This document shows positions 33,092-44,665 of a stretch of 64,000 nucleotides of DNA, piece by piece. The stretch's first letter is position 1; each line of letters starts with the position of its first letter. The DNA lies in contig CM074758.1 of assembly GCA_037355855.1 (NCBI GenBank), positions 9,149,001 to 9,213,000 of the forward strand, read 5' to 3'. A model generated the notes under the pieces. It did not search any database. It was not told the DNA's origin and saw only the letters and a program-made list of their open reading frames with translations. Both the position numbers and the translations under genes were made by a program. This DNA is from Pseudo-nitzschia pungens. Taxonomy: Eukaryota; Bacillariophyta; Bacillariophyceae; Bacillariales; Bacillariaceae.

Positions 33092-33588
33092 ATGGGCGGC
33101 CTCGAATCCATCAAGCAAACGATCCAGAGCACCGGATCCCGGATCCAGGCCAGGACCTCGGAATTCGTGAGGCAGGAGGTTCCCGCCGCCAAGCAAAAAC
33201 TGGCGGATTCCACGAGGAAGGGACGGGCCCGGATCGGATCCACGGTCCGGGAGGAACTCACCCGATTCAAGACGGACCGGAAGGGAGACCTCGACAAGTG
33301 CAGGCAGGAATGGTCCCGGGCCCGGACCACGATCGGGGCGAGGGTCCGGAACGCACTGGGGACCGTCGAATCGGACCCCGGCGGTGGAAATGGAAATGGA
33401 AATGGAACTGCCGGTAGTGGCGGTGGCGGCGGCGGTGGAACTTTGTCGCCGCGATTCCGACCCCGACCCGAGGATGCCGAGTCGGAGTCGGAGTCGGAGG
33501 AAATCCTGTTTGGGACCAGCGATCCGCCGACCGGAACCGATGCGGGGAAGGATTCTTCCGCGGCGGTGATTCCGAAAAAGACTTTTGC

Positions 33589-33621
<33 letters not shown>

Positions 33622-34010
33622 GAACAATGCCGCCTGCGAATCCCGCGTCGTCGACCTTATCGAAAGAGGGGGGGAAGGCAGAATCCGAGCCGGAGATGGA
33701 TCCAACGAAGGACGCAAGCACGAAAGACGAGCACGAGCACGAACGCGAACGCGAACACCAAAGCCAATGCGAATCCGGCAACCGTCCACGCTGCGGAACG
33801 AGCCGCCAGGAAGACGGCGCGTCCAACCCTGCCCCCCGTCGGGATGAGGCCGCAGCGGCAACAGCTGCTGCTGCAAACGAAGACGTTCCCGCCATCACCT
33901 GCCAGGACGACGAATTGGTCGAGATCGGAAGCGGCGACCACACCGCGGCGTCTCCTCCTCATCTCTTCAACAGCTGGGTCGTCGTCGACGAGGACGAGTG
34001 CGGAGCGTGA
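33092..34010 (+). CDS. Small helical-acidic protein, unknown function, one frame change
   Basis: ATG 33092 follows an (AAC)n leader. Residues 1-95 are amphipathic helix with regular basic spacing (SIKQTIQSTGSRIQARTSEF, EVPAAKQKLADSTRKG, REELTRFKTDRKGDLDKC, SRARTTIGARVRNALG). Gly/Asn repeats follow, then an acidic run (DDDDDDDDDDEN). After a run of seven G at 33668-33674 the plausible coding frame moves +1: SKEGGKAESEPEMDPTKDAS, an Arg/Glu/His-rich stretch, then DDELVEIGSGDH and NSWVVVDEDECGA, stop at 34010. Without the shift the protein ends at 33847 with a basic, low-complexity tail. Corrected length is about 305 residues. The C-terminal VEIxSGDH and WVVVDE pieces look conserved-type, but no family was recognised. 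Confidence 0.6.
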
Positions 34011-36867
34011 GGACGGCGGACTCGACCCGACCCGACCCGACCCGACCCGTCCCAATCCATCCAACCGATGGATGGGATGGGATGGGATTGGTGGAACGGG
34101 ACGGGACGAGCCGGGACGAGATTGGGCGGTGGTGGTGGCGGAGGCGGAAGATCCGGTGGGACTCGGAACAACACGCGGATTTCTCGCAAGATGCGCGATC
34201 CGGGAGGAGGTTGCTGGTGCGATGGGGAGCGCGGCCCGCGGCACCCCGCCGGAAACCCGGGGCGTCGATCGTCTCGTTGAACAGTGCGCGTTGCGCGCCT
34301 GGAAGCACGGACCGACTCGCTCGAGGGACGCGGACGGGGATGCGGACGGAACTCCCCGCCGGGGTGCGAGATGTTTGTTTGTTTCGTCCGGGGATCGCTC
34401 GCGACGTCTTGCCCTACCGGAGACGATGAATGATCGATCGGATCGGATCGGATCGGATCGGATCGATCTTTGCAACGCTTTGCTTTACTGCACGACCGAA
34501 AGCAACCTGCTCTATTGTGGATTGGTACGGTACCCATCCATCGGTGTCATCATGGATGTCGGTCGATGTCGGTCGGTCGGATCTCCTTTGCGTTGCAGAG
34601 CCCGAGTGGCACCGGTGTCGGACTTTGCTCGCGGGATGGGTGATGTGCGACACGAGACACGAGACACGAGACACGATTCATTCCACAACGACCGATTGAT
34701 GGATGCGAACCAAGGCAAGTGCGGAGTGTGAAGTGTGGTTTGGATTGGATTGGATTTTATTGGATTGGATTTTATTGGATCCCAATGTGGTTTGGTTTGG
34801 TTTGGTTTGGTTTTTTTTGGATTTGAAATCGAATTTGATTGGATTGGATTGGATTGGATTGGATTTGCTCTTTCGAGCAATGGGTGCACATCTCGGTGCT
34901 GTTTTGTGGTACTCGAAAACAAGCAAGTTTTGGACTGGCTCCGTGGATGTGGACGATGTGCTACAACAGGGGGTGGTGGAAGTCCTGCCCGACCGGAGAT
35001 GGTTCTGGATCGATCGACCACTTGTTTCCTTCGCAATATACCGTTCTTCAACTTTTGTGCCGACATCAAAGACCTCAACGAGACCACGGGCTGCCTCCGT
35101 TCGGGCCGAACAAGGCCGAAAGCATCGATGTCAATCCACCAGCCGCGGCGTGACAGCCTCAACGAGCTGACGGGACGGATAACAAATGTAGATCGTATAT
35201 TGGTATGTTTGGTGCGGCTCGGATGATGGCTTCAAATGCCATGCCATTTTCCCTCGTGGTGGGGATACCAAGAGGAGCAAGAGCGCGGCCGTCCATGTGT
35301 CACTCGTCGTGGGGCAACCCATGCGTTCGCGTGGTTATGGTTTGGACATTCATCCAACAAGAGTGGAGCCAGACACACGAAGAGTATGAAACGACGCAAC
35401 GGAGCCGATCCGCGACGCTCTCTCGTTGCGAAGGGGAAGGAGCGATCGTGTTTTGGTTGCGTGGAGCCGCAATGGAATGCATCAAGGCAGCACAACTATC
35501 CCTGTCACTTCCTCCGCGCGGAAAGAAGAAGGTGAATCCGGAGTGACAATGGATGCGAACCGAACCGTCGATATGCGTTTCCTCGATATCAAACTAGTTC
35601 AGACAAGACACGAAAATTATAGATATTAGTTTGATTCAAACATTTCTTTCCATTCCATGGCGAATAGCACTTGTCCGAGTATGTACAAACAACCCACTAT
35701 TGAAAGCCCACCTTGCCCTGAATCCGTTTGGAAGAGGAGGAGGTTGCATGTCTTTGCTGTAAGCCGGTATTAGTACTACTGTATATATAATCTATATTTA
35801 TATTATTATGAATTAGTATGGTGATGTACAGTAGCCGCCCAAAGCAAAGTAGTAGTCAGGACAAAATCGTTATCTGAAACATGTACTAGATCTCAGTTAT
35901 TGGTAGTAGTGGCAAAGCACCAATGCTGGCAGATAAGAAGTATGACTGAATACTAGCTACTAAACAGAATAGACTTTGGTGCGAAAGAACTTGCTGACAG
36001 TAAGAAAATATTGCAAACGTCAATGTCTCCTGTCTGCTGATAATATAGTAGTAGTATATAGTATCCCTTTTCATGATTTGTCCAATTGGTGAATGGTATC
36101 TGGTGTATTTCTCAGTTGATCATTTTACTACTAACGGTAGGGTGGAGGCCATATTTGCCTTGCAGGGTACTAGAATATACAATTTTTGGCGCTGTTGTGG
36201 TTTCAAGGAAAGATTATACTACTACTAACTACTAGTAGTGTAGTACTTAGTACTATTTGGCCTTTCATCTCATACGACCAACAATATCATGGATCATGCC
36301 TCTTTTCCAGTTTCTCAGGGAGGATGGTGGATTGCATGATCGTATGATCTTCTTTCTTTTGCGGTTGATCCCAATACAACTAATTTTGGAGATGAGCACC
36401 TCGTCCTCATGTAAGTCACGACACTCATACCCATCAGCATCACGCATCACGAAAACTAATACCAGCAGCACCAACAAGTACTATAAGTTATCTTATTATC
36501 GCTTCTGTTTGTCGTGCGTCAAGATGAAGATACCAGATATTGGAATTCCTTGTTGCGGCGTTTAGACAGTGTTGTGAAGCAATCAACGAGATGAGAATGA
36601 TTTGCACTTTTTCCATATGGCTGTGCAAAGAATCTCTCCGAAAACATCAACAACAGCAGTCTTCTTCCAACACGAGGAGGGAACAACGAAAACCCCAAAG
36701 ACGCATTTTGCCATTAGAGGGCAAAGAATTAACAACGAAAACCCACAAGACGCATTTTGCCATTGGAAGGCAAAGAATTTCAAATGAAAAACTGGGCAGC
36801 CATACTGCGACAACGAAACATGGGAGGAGGAGTAGCAGTATAACGTAATATATTATGTGTGTTTCCG
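34011..36867. other. Spacer with many pentanucleotide repeats, no supported gene
   Basis: Period-5 repeats are dense: ACCCG (34023-34050), GATGG (34068-34090), GATCG (34436-34465), GGATT (34741-34785), GGTTT (34793-34815), GGATT (34838-34865) and a CGAGACA-type 7-base repeat (34650-34675). Between 34870 and 35550 several open frames run on both strands without any recognisable domain; a gene fragment there cannot be excluded. An imperfect ~60-base repeat lies at 36690-36780. The stretch 35640-36540 is AT-rich and shows nothing. Confidence 0.5.
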
Positions 36868-37668
36868 TCATGTTTTAATTGCGAATATTATACCGAATCT
36901 ATGACTGCACCGCATTCTAGTAAAGACAACATCAAAGGCATGGAGGTTGCAACTTGTATCAGCACAGTTACAGGGATCATTGCCTTCTGGTACAACGTGT
37001 AGACTCAAATTACCGTGTCTTTTGGTGATTGGTCTCGGTGTTTGTAGAACATTGCCGAAGTAGCTGCCGCAACTCGGAAACGTGCACACGGGGAGGAGGG
37101 CATCGTGGCCGAAATGCCTCAGGGATGCATCAAGAGCGAGCACTATCTATTGCAATGGAATGACATTCTATATCGTACATGGATGAATGCTGATTGCACC
37201 GCAATGCATTTACGCCTGCTAACTAACTTACTAACTAACTAACTTACTAACCTCAACCTGTATGGGCACGTACAATACCATGAAGTGGCACGAAAAACGA
37301 AAAAACAAGACATACGTACTCCCCAAACATTCCTTTGCTTTGCCGTAGGTATCGTTAGTGCCCATCCACGGCAACGATCCGGGTACCTTATCATTGTTAA
37401 CTCGGACAGTCCGGAGCGACTGGTGGTTTTGTTCTCCTATGAATGTTGCGTCTAGGTTGTGGGGGAAAGAGCGAGCCGACTCGCAAGGACCGCGGAGGGG
37501 CCGAACCAGGGGGCCTTCTCCCACCTCATCGCATCGCGCATCGCACATTGCAATTGCAATCACAATCGCCGCGTCGTCGTGGTCCAAGACGATCGTTTCC
37601 GGCGACCATCCAGACCACCATGTCACGGAACGATTGTTAGGATGGTAACAAATTACTTCGTATTCATT
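36868..37668 (-). CDS. Probable spliced Cys-rich protein, 5' end not found
   Basis: Two exons fit together on the minus strand. Exon A runs from 37668 (after a pyrimidine-rich acceptor, CATTGACAG|AATGAA) to 37320 (donor GGGA|GTACGT). Exon B runs from 37142 (acceptor ATAG|TGCTC) to the stop at 36868. The 177-bp intron contains CTAACTAACTT branch-like words, and the phases agree (A|TG). Reading: NEYEVICYHPNNRSVTWWSG, then PETIVLDHDDAAIVIAIA, NLDATFIGEQNHQSLRTVRV, GSLPWMGTNDTYGKAKECLG, LALDASLRHFGHDALLPVC and NLHAFDVVFTRMRCSHRFG. The mixed hydrophobic/Cys/Trp composition and aligned splice sites support coding. Upstream exons probably exist between 37690 and 38290 but could not be phased. The family is not recognised. 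Confidence 0.4.
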
Positions 37669-39003
37669 CTGTCAATGAAAAGTATCTTTTCGTCGATGCA
37701 ATCTTGCCCCGGATTCGCTCGCAAAGATAGGAATTGTGCGGAGGGTGATCCGGACCGGGACTGTTCATTTGTCATCGGGAAGTGTCCATGGGTCGTTGGA
37801 GAATTTCTGTTCGATTCACAGGGCATAGGATTCCGGACGGAACAAGAACCGGGACTCTGGGAATTGTCAGCGACAAGTGTCTGTGGAATCTTCTTCTAGA
37901 GAAAAGGCGGCATAGTGTGCCATTTTACTATGGGAGCGAGGTCTTGTCCGTATCGATAACGGAGAGCGCCCCGCGTGATGGACGGATGGATTTTTCTCGG
38001 AAGCCCCTCCTCCGATTAGGATGGCAGGTAGGAAAAGGTCCGTTGGAGGCCATCCCACCAGCAAATCGGTTATTATTTTGGCTGGCGTTCGCCGACCGTC
38101 TTTCCGTTGCTGGCCGTGGTTTGACAAAATATCCACAATATCTCGACGAATAGCAGTATAATTGTTTGTGCTCGCAATTATTGGCACGATGGCCTTGTTT
38201 CGGTTGGATGGAACTACCCACTACGTTGGTGAGCAATTTTTTGTTCAGTGGGTAGGCGGCGGTTAAGTATTTGTTTGAAACGTGCACAAAAACGTCAGTG
38301 TCAAAAAACAGAAATTAAGCTACAAGGATATAAGCCTAATTTGCGAACGACAGGGAATCGCCATAATTTTGTCCAGAAAACAGTGTTACTGTTTTGAATC
38401 ATTGACTCAATGACAACCCCTTATTTGGAACATAGCCATGACATCGATAATAAAAATGTCTTATCTTCTGAATGAATCATGCACACGCAGATTGCATCTA
38501 TGTGTTTTGGTGGTCTACTCGCTTTTAACTCATCGAACGCACAGTGGTATACCAGGTACTACCGTACGCGGGAGACGCGGATAAGAACACCCCAGTTTGG
38601 AACGATTGAAGATAAAAACGTTGTTCAACAAAGAAGACCCACTCACTTGATTGAATATATTGGCTCTTACACCCGTACGGTAAACCTTAAGGTTAGTGGG
38701 TCGTACATTTTCATTTACCCCCGCGGAAGTGCTTTCGCGGTACCATATCGAACGATTATGTGCCACACCTGAGAAACGAACTTGCGTGTGTATACCGTGG
38801 TCCTCCTGTCTCGAAACAAAACACCGATTTTCACTCCGAAGCAACGCAAACGGAGGTAAAAAGGTCTTTCTATCCATAGAGTATTATTGAATTAAATAAC
38901 CTATTTACCACCACCACTACCCTCCACTCACCGTAACAGGTTGCCGGGGTGGGCGGCGGATGGATCAGCGAGCGAGGAGCAAAACCGAATAAGCATCATC
39001 GTC
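37669..39003. other. Spacer or unresolved 5' exons; leader of the coiled-coil gene
   Basis: Between 37690 and 38290 open frames on both strands have coding-like composition (for example, on the plus strand, NCAEGDPDRDC and VIGKCPWVVGEFLF), so missing exons of the upstream minus-strand gene, or a small plus-strand gene, may be here; none could be phased. 38290-38930 is AT-rich and shows nothing. 38940-39003 is the likely 5' UTR of the coiled-coil gene and stays open in its frame. Confidence 0.4.
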
Positions 39004-42000
39004 ATGAATCCCTCTCCCCGCCCCTCGGAGAACGGTACGCTCTTGCGAACCAACGCCGTTCCCTTCGAAGAAGAAGAACAACGTCGTCGCAATCATCAAC
39101 AACATCAGCATCAGCATCAACATCAACATCATCGGCCTCACCATCAACGAAGCCGTTCCCCGAGAAGCAACAATCGTACCGAGGATCCCCCCGCCATTGC
39201 CAGCCAAAGATTCGCGGATCCGAGCCGTCACATTCGGGATTTCGAACGCAGCAACCACGTCTCCGTGGAAGAAATCATCCTCGATCCCCTTTCGGACCCG
39301 TACACGTATCCGGACACGAGCGACATTAGCGATACGATCCACAGCAGCGATCTGAGAATTCTTCCCTACGACATCGAGGCTGCGAAGCGAAACCGAAGCG
39401 ATCTGGAAAAGACTTCGTTTCGGAAGAAGAAGAATAGCGACAAGAAGAAGAACAACAGCAACAGTAACAGCAACAGCAACAGCAATAACGATACCAACGA
39501 TACCAACGATACCGACAGGAATCAAAAGATCAAGGAGTGGAAAGACGCAAACACTACTCAAGGGAGTTTCCATCACCGCCACTCGACTCCGAATTTCCGG
39601 TCCGATCCGAGCGCTCTGGAAGCTAAGGTTACCGGACTCTTTCACAGCATCGCCGGCAACGTCATGAACCAACGCCAATACCATCACAACAACAACAACA
39701 ACAACAACAACAATAGCAACACTCACAGCAGCGAGTTCCGCCGGAGATCCTGGTTGGCAAGCACCAGTGGAAGCAACCACGCCAGCATTTCCAGCCTGAG
39801 CGGTCCGCTGTCGTCTATTTGCGCCTCCAAAGCCTCCGTCAACGACGAAGAAGACGATCATTTGGAGCCGGAGGGAGGTGGAGTTGATCGCACCATCAAC
39901 AAAAACAACAGCAACGATTACGATGATTACGACGATTCGTCCTGCTCGCTGTCGTCGTCTTCCGATTCTTCTTCCGAGTCTTCCGTGGAACTCCCCGAGT
40001 TTTCTCCCAAGACTGGCAGCATCAGCAGCCACAGCAGCAGCAACAACCGTGATGATGACCACGACGACGATGAAACCGACAGCATCAGCGGCGACGACGC
40101 CAAACCCCCGTCCCAACGAAACATTTGCGGGATTTCCGTAATGGCCACCAATGGCAAAAACAGTGACCAACCCCAGGTCAAGGCCAAGGGAAGACCCCTT
40201 CTCAAGCGCAAGAATTCCCCCCGGCCCTCCAGGAGTAAGTCTCCCAGGAAGGGACCCAACAACAAGTCCAAGAAATCCGCAAAGGGTGCGAAATCGTCGA
40301 AATCCACATCGAGAAGCAAGTCCCCGCGGCGCAACACCAAGGCGTCGGCATCGAGAAGCAAGTCTCCCCGCCTCAAAAACACCAACGACGAGGTGCGGCG
40401 GACCTCCAGCAAGTCTCCCCGGCGGAGCGGCGATGCCGAGAGCGGCAAGACGCCCATGACCCGCGCATCGTCCCGCCAGTCCTCGAAGCAATCGTCGTCC
40501 AACAAGTCCTCCTCGAAGCTATCGTCCTCGAACAAGTCGTCTCGTCGATCCTCCAAGCGCGACGAGGGCAGCAGGTCTCCCGGCCTCCGGACCTCCCTCG
40601 GAGACAACGAGGTCGACGACAGCCACCACACCAAGCCGACCGGAAAACCTCTCGTGTCTTCCAGCGCAAGCGGAAATGCCAGCGGCAATTCGTCGAACGC
40701 CACCGCCTCCACCCCCCCTCCGAATCCCAGGCCCAAGCGTGCCCCGATGCCCCTCGAGCTCCGGGTTCTCCGGTCCGACGAGCGCCGGAAACGACTCGAG
40801 GGACGCTACAAACGGGAGCGAATGAAGCGCTGCTGCACCGAGGAGGACCGGGACAATCTGTTGAGTTTCGTGCGGGGCCTCCTGCGCTACGAGGAATCCA
40901 ATCAGCAGCGGATGGTGCGGAACAGCAAGCGCGGCCCGCGATTCCGAAAGGATGGCGCGGAATCGAACTCGGATTCGAACTCGAATCCGGATTCGAGCTC
41001 GTCGCTGGAAGAGTCTTCGTCGACCTCGTCCTCGTCGTCCGACGAGGAAACCAAGAAGCAAGATAGCACCACCGACACGTCGACCTCGACCTACACCAGC
41101 GTGGAACTGATGCGGGATTTCCTGGCACGGTACGAGGCCCAGCAACGGCGCAACCATTCCGTCCTGGAAGAATCCCTTGCTCACGGATCAGGGAGCTCCC
41201 AGGTTCCTTCGCAATCGCAATCGCAATCGCAATCGCAATCGTCATCCACGCCCAAGTACAAATACAAGTACCAGTCCCCGTGGCACAACATTCACTCCAA
41301 TCCGAAACTGGCGGAGATTTTGGGCTACCAGGAACCGCTGACTCATCCAAATTACCGGAACTACCAGCCCTACCAAGACCAGAAGCAACACCAGCCCGGT
41401 ATTGGAGAGGATCCCGCTTCGCACGACTGCAAGGTCACCGAGATCTTGGGCCAGGAGCAACCTCAGGAACACTCGCACGAGTGCCAACAACGCTTTGCCG
41501 AATCCTTTCAAAGAAAACTGATCCACTACGGACGGCAGCAAGAAGATCCGGAAGCCCAGCATCCCCAACCACAATCGCATCAACAGTCACAGTTACACCC
41601 AGACGACCCAGCAGCACCAGCAACAGAACAACTAGACCCTAACAATTACAGCAACCACAGCCGGAACTTTGATCCACTGGAGGAAGTTGACCAGTTTCCG
41701 GAGATACCGGTGCGGTTTCGGACCGTCCAAGAACTAGAGACCGGAGGAGACCTCTACGGGAGCATCAGCAGCCTCGGAGACTACACCGACTACCCCACGG
41801 ACCAACCCGATGACGACGATTGCGACGACGATCACGACGGAAGGTACTCCATCGACAACTTGATCCGGGAGCGGGACCTCCAGCACGCCAAGGAACTCGA
41901 GCGGCACGCTGGAGAACTCGAGGACCTCCACATCTTGTTCGAGGAGGCCACCGACAAGCACCGGGCCGAGATAGCGGCAATGGAGCACCGCTTTGCACTG

Positions 42001-44665
42001 GAGCGGCAGCAGCGGGAGGACCTGCTGGAGCGGGCCCTCTGCCACGCCGAGGAGCTCGAGGCCAGGGTGGCCGAAGAGAACCAGAAGCACGCCGACGAGC
42101 TGCGCTCCAGGGAACGGGCCCTGGCCGGTGCGGCCTCCGAACACGCCGACGAGATGGAGCGGTTGCGCCACAAGCACAAGGAAGAATTAGAGGAAAAGAT
42201 CAAGGACAAACTCCGCCGGGCCAAGAAATCGGCGGCGAAGGAACGAACGAAGGAAGTCGAGGCGCTTCGGGAGGAACACGCCGAGGAACTGGAGCGCGAG
42301 CGCGAACTCCACGCCGAGGAACTCCGCGAGTCCATGAGCGAAGCGCTTCGCGAACACGCCAGGGAGCTGGAGGCCCTCCGGAGCCGGCACGAGGCTGCCC
42401 TCGGAAAGGCCGCGCTGGAACACGAAGAGAAGATCGAAACCCTGGAGGAGCGGCACGCCGAGGAACTCCGCACCGAGAAGCAGCTGGCGCTCGAAAAAAG
42501 CGCCCGCAAGCACGAGGAACTGGCGAAGGAGTGCCAGACCTCGGTCCGGTGTCTCAAGGAGGTGGAACAGACCCACCGGGAGCAGCTGGAGACGATGAAG
42601 GAAGTGCACTGAGCATCATCTCGAAACCATCCGGTCCCTGGAGGATACGGTTCGCGAGCGCGAGGAGCGAATCAAGGCCCTCATCGAGCAGCACGAAGAG
42701 GAGCTCCGGACCGAGCGACAGGCGGCACTCCGGGAGAGCGCCCTTCGGCACGAGGAGCTGGCCCACGAGCGGGGGGATGACGTCAAGTGCCTCGAGGAGG
42801 TCGAGCACGCCTATCAGGTCCAGTTGGAAATGATGCGGGAGATGTACGAGAAGGAACTCGATCAGGAACGGGAATCGGCAAGCAAGAACGCCCGCGAGCA
42901 GCATTCGAGGGAACTGGAAATACTGCGCGAGCAGCACGAGCAAGAACTCCAACAAGTGCGAGAAGCCAGCGACGCCTCGGCGAGGGAGACGGCCTCGAAC
43001 CACAAGGCGGAACTGGAAAAACTCAGGGCGGCCATGGCACTCGAAAACCAACAGGAAATGGACGATCTCACAAAGACGTTACGGGAGAGTTCCCGCGAGC
43101 ATTCCCTCGAGCTGAAATCGCTCCGGGATGGTCACCAGAAACAGGTTGAGGAACTGGAAAGCGTAAACGAAGCTGCCAGGAAAGAGGCGGCAGAGGAACA
43201 CGAGCAAGAACTGGACAGCCTGAAGAAAACGATGGCTTCGGAGCACCAAAAAGAACTCGAGGCCCTCAAGGTTAGCTTGCACGAGACGGTGGAGGCGAAG
43301 GTTCAATCGGCACTGGAACAAAACGCCTCGGAGCACGCCCAGGAACTGGAGGGATTGCGGAAGGCGCACGAGCTAAGGATTACCGACCTCCGAAAGAGCC
43401 ACAAGCGGGAAGTCATCGATCTCCAAACGATCCACGAAAACGATCTCCAGGTCCAGCGCGAGCTGTCGGACGACGAGAGCGAACATAGATCCCAATGCTC
43501 CCAGCTGGAGATGGAACGCACCTCGAGGTTGTTGCGCGAGAAAGAGGCTTCGATCCGAAACCTCGAGTCGACGATCGAGTCGCTTCAAGGAGAGGGAAGC
43601 GTCAAGGAGGTGGAACTGAAGAAGGCGACGGAAGCATTGCAAGAAAACGGTTCGCGCATGGAAGAAATGGAGGGAGAAAACCTCATGCGGCAAAAGGCCA
43701 CCGAGGAAATGGCTGCTGCGACCGCGGTCGCCGCGGCTTCGTCCGCCAAGCTGATCCTCGAGCTCCAGGAGGCCCTCAAGGAGCGAGACGAAGAAATCGC
43801 CGAGCTGGAGGCGGACCTGGAAGACTTTGAAAAGGAGATCGAGCGTCGGAACCAGCTGCAAAAGCAGCAACAGCAACAGCAGCCCCACTTGGCGGACGCC
43901 ATGGCCGAGCTCCAACAATTGCTCGACGAGAAGGAATCCCACATTCGGGCGCTCGAGAAGGAGAGCGAAGCCCGCGCACAACAGCTCCGAGAACTCAGGC
44001 AAGGACCGCAGACGCAGCTCATGACCACTCGGTCTCTGGAGGTCATCCAGGACCTGCAGACCTCGCTGCGCGAGCGCGACGTCCAGATCGAAGAGCTCGA
44101 GGCCGAGCACGATCGGGAGCTAAAGCGGCTCCGAAAAAAGACAAAAGAGAAGGAGACCCGGCACTCCCAGGACATTGCGGCGCTCCTCTCGAAGATGAAA
44201 CACCTGCAGAAGTCCCTCGAAGATCAGGTGCACAAGGTGGCGGTCCTGAAAGAGGCGAACCGAAAGGTTTCGGGCGGCGGCGATCCGTCCCACCAGATGG
44301 CAGATTCCGTAGAACAGGCCCTGAGAAACAAACAGCTGCGCAGCAAGAAACGAGGCTCGCTGACCTGGTTCAATCCCGGGGCAACAAAGGCGGCAGAGAG
44401 GAGCCTGATTCCGGGATCGGACACGTCCGAGACGATTCTTACAACCCCCGATTCCAGCGAAACGTCCTCCACCAAGAGTTTCGCCAGCGACGACTATCAC
44501 AACATCAACAAGGGACGAAGCCGTCCTACGATGCCGACGCTGGTGGACGTTGGAGAATCGTCCGTTGTGGACGTAGAGTCTGTCGGCGACCAAAGTTCCG
44601 CTAGTGCAAGCGCCAGTAGCAACGCCTCGCTTTGGAGATGGAACCGTCAAGCAGACAAGCAGTAA
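39004..44665 (+). CDS. Large coiled-coil protein with disordered N-terminal half, one frame change
   Basis: The start is placed at ATG 39004 (MNPSPRPSEN); the frame is open upstream to 38941 without an ATG. The first ~560 residues are low complexity: HQ repeats, Ser/Asn/Asp tracts and KSPR-type motifs (SRSKSPRKG, RSKSPRRNTK, SRSKSPRLKN) resembling CDK-type or SR-like phosphorylation sites. From about residue 945 to 1780 the protein is one long coiled coil with heptads such as EEHAEELERERELHAEELRE. At 42610-42613 the frame ends in TGA but continues in +1 (GTG CAC [T] GAG CAT) as HHLETIRSLEDTVRERE with unchanged heptad character. The C-terminus is Ser-rich and ends SLWRWNRQADKQ. Corrected length is about 1,886 residues. 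It is probably a cytoskeletal, centrosomal or golgin-like scaffold; no motor or calcium domain is present. Confidence 0.8.

Noticed and set aside
33046..33943. Minus-strand open frames opposite the 33.1-kb gene
   Set aside because: Low-complexity composition with no ordered segments; the plus strand has helical periodicity and a good ATG context.
34703..35226. Overlapping plus-strand frames after the GGATT repeats
   Set aside because: They begin inside microsatellites, have no domain and no clear splice partners; possible fragment only.
38965..40491. 508-codon minus-strand open frame
   Set aside because: Antisense shadow of the Ser/Asn/Asp-rich N-terminus of the coiled-coil gene.
42601..42613. 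Stop-codon reassignment (TGA read through) in the coiled-coil gene
   Set aside because: After the TGA the same frame is not coding-like; the coiled coil continues in the +1 frame, so readthrough would not help.
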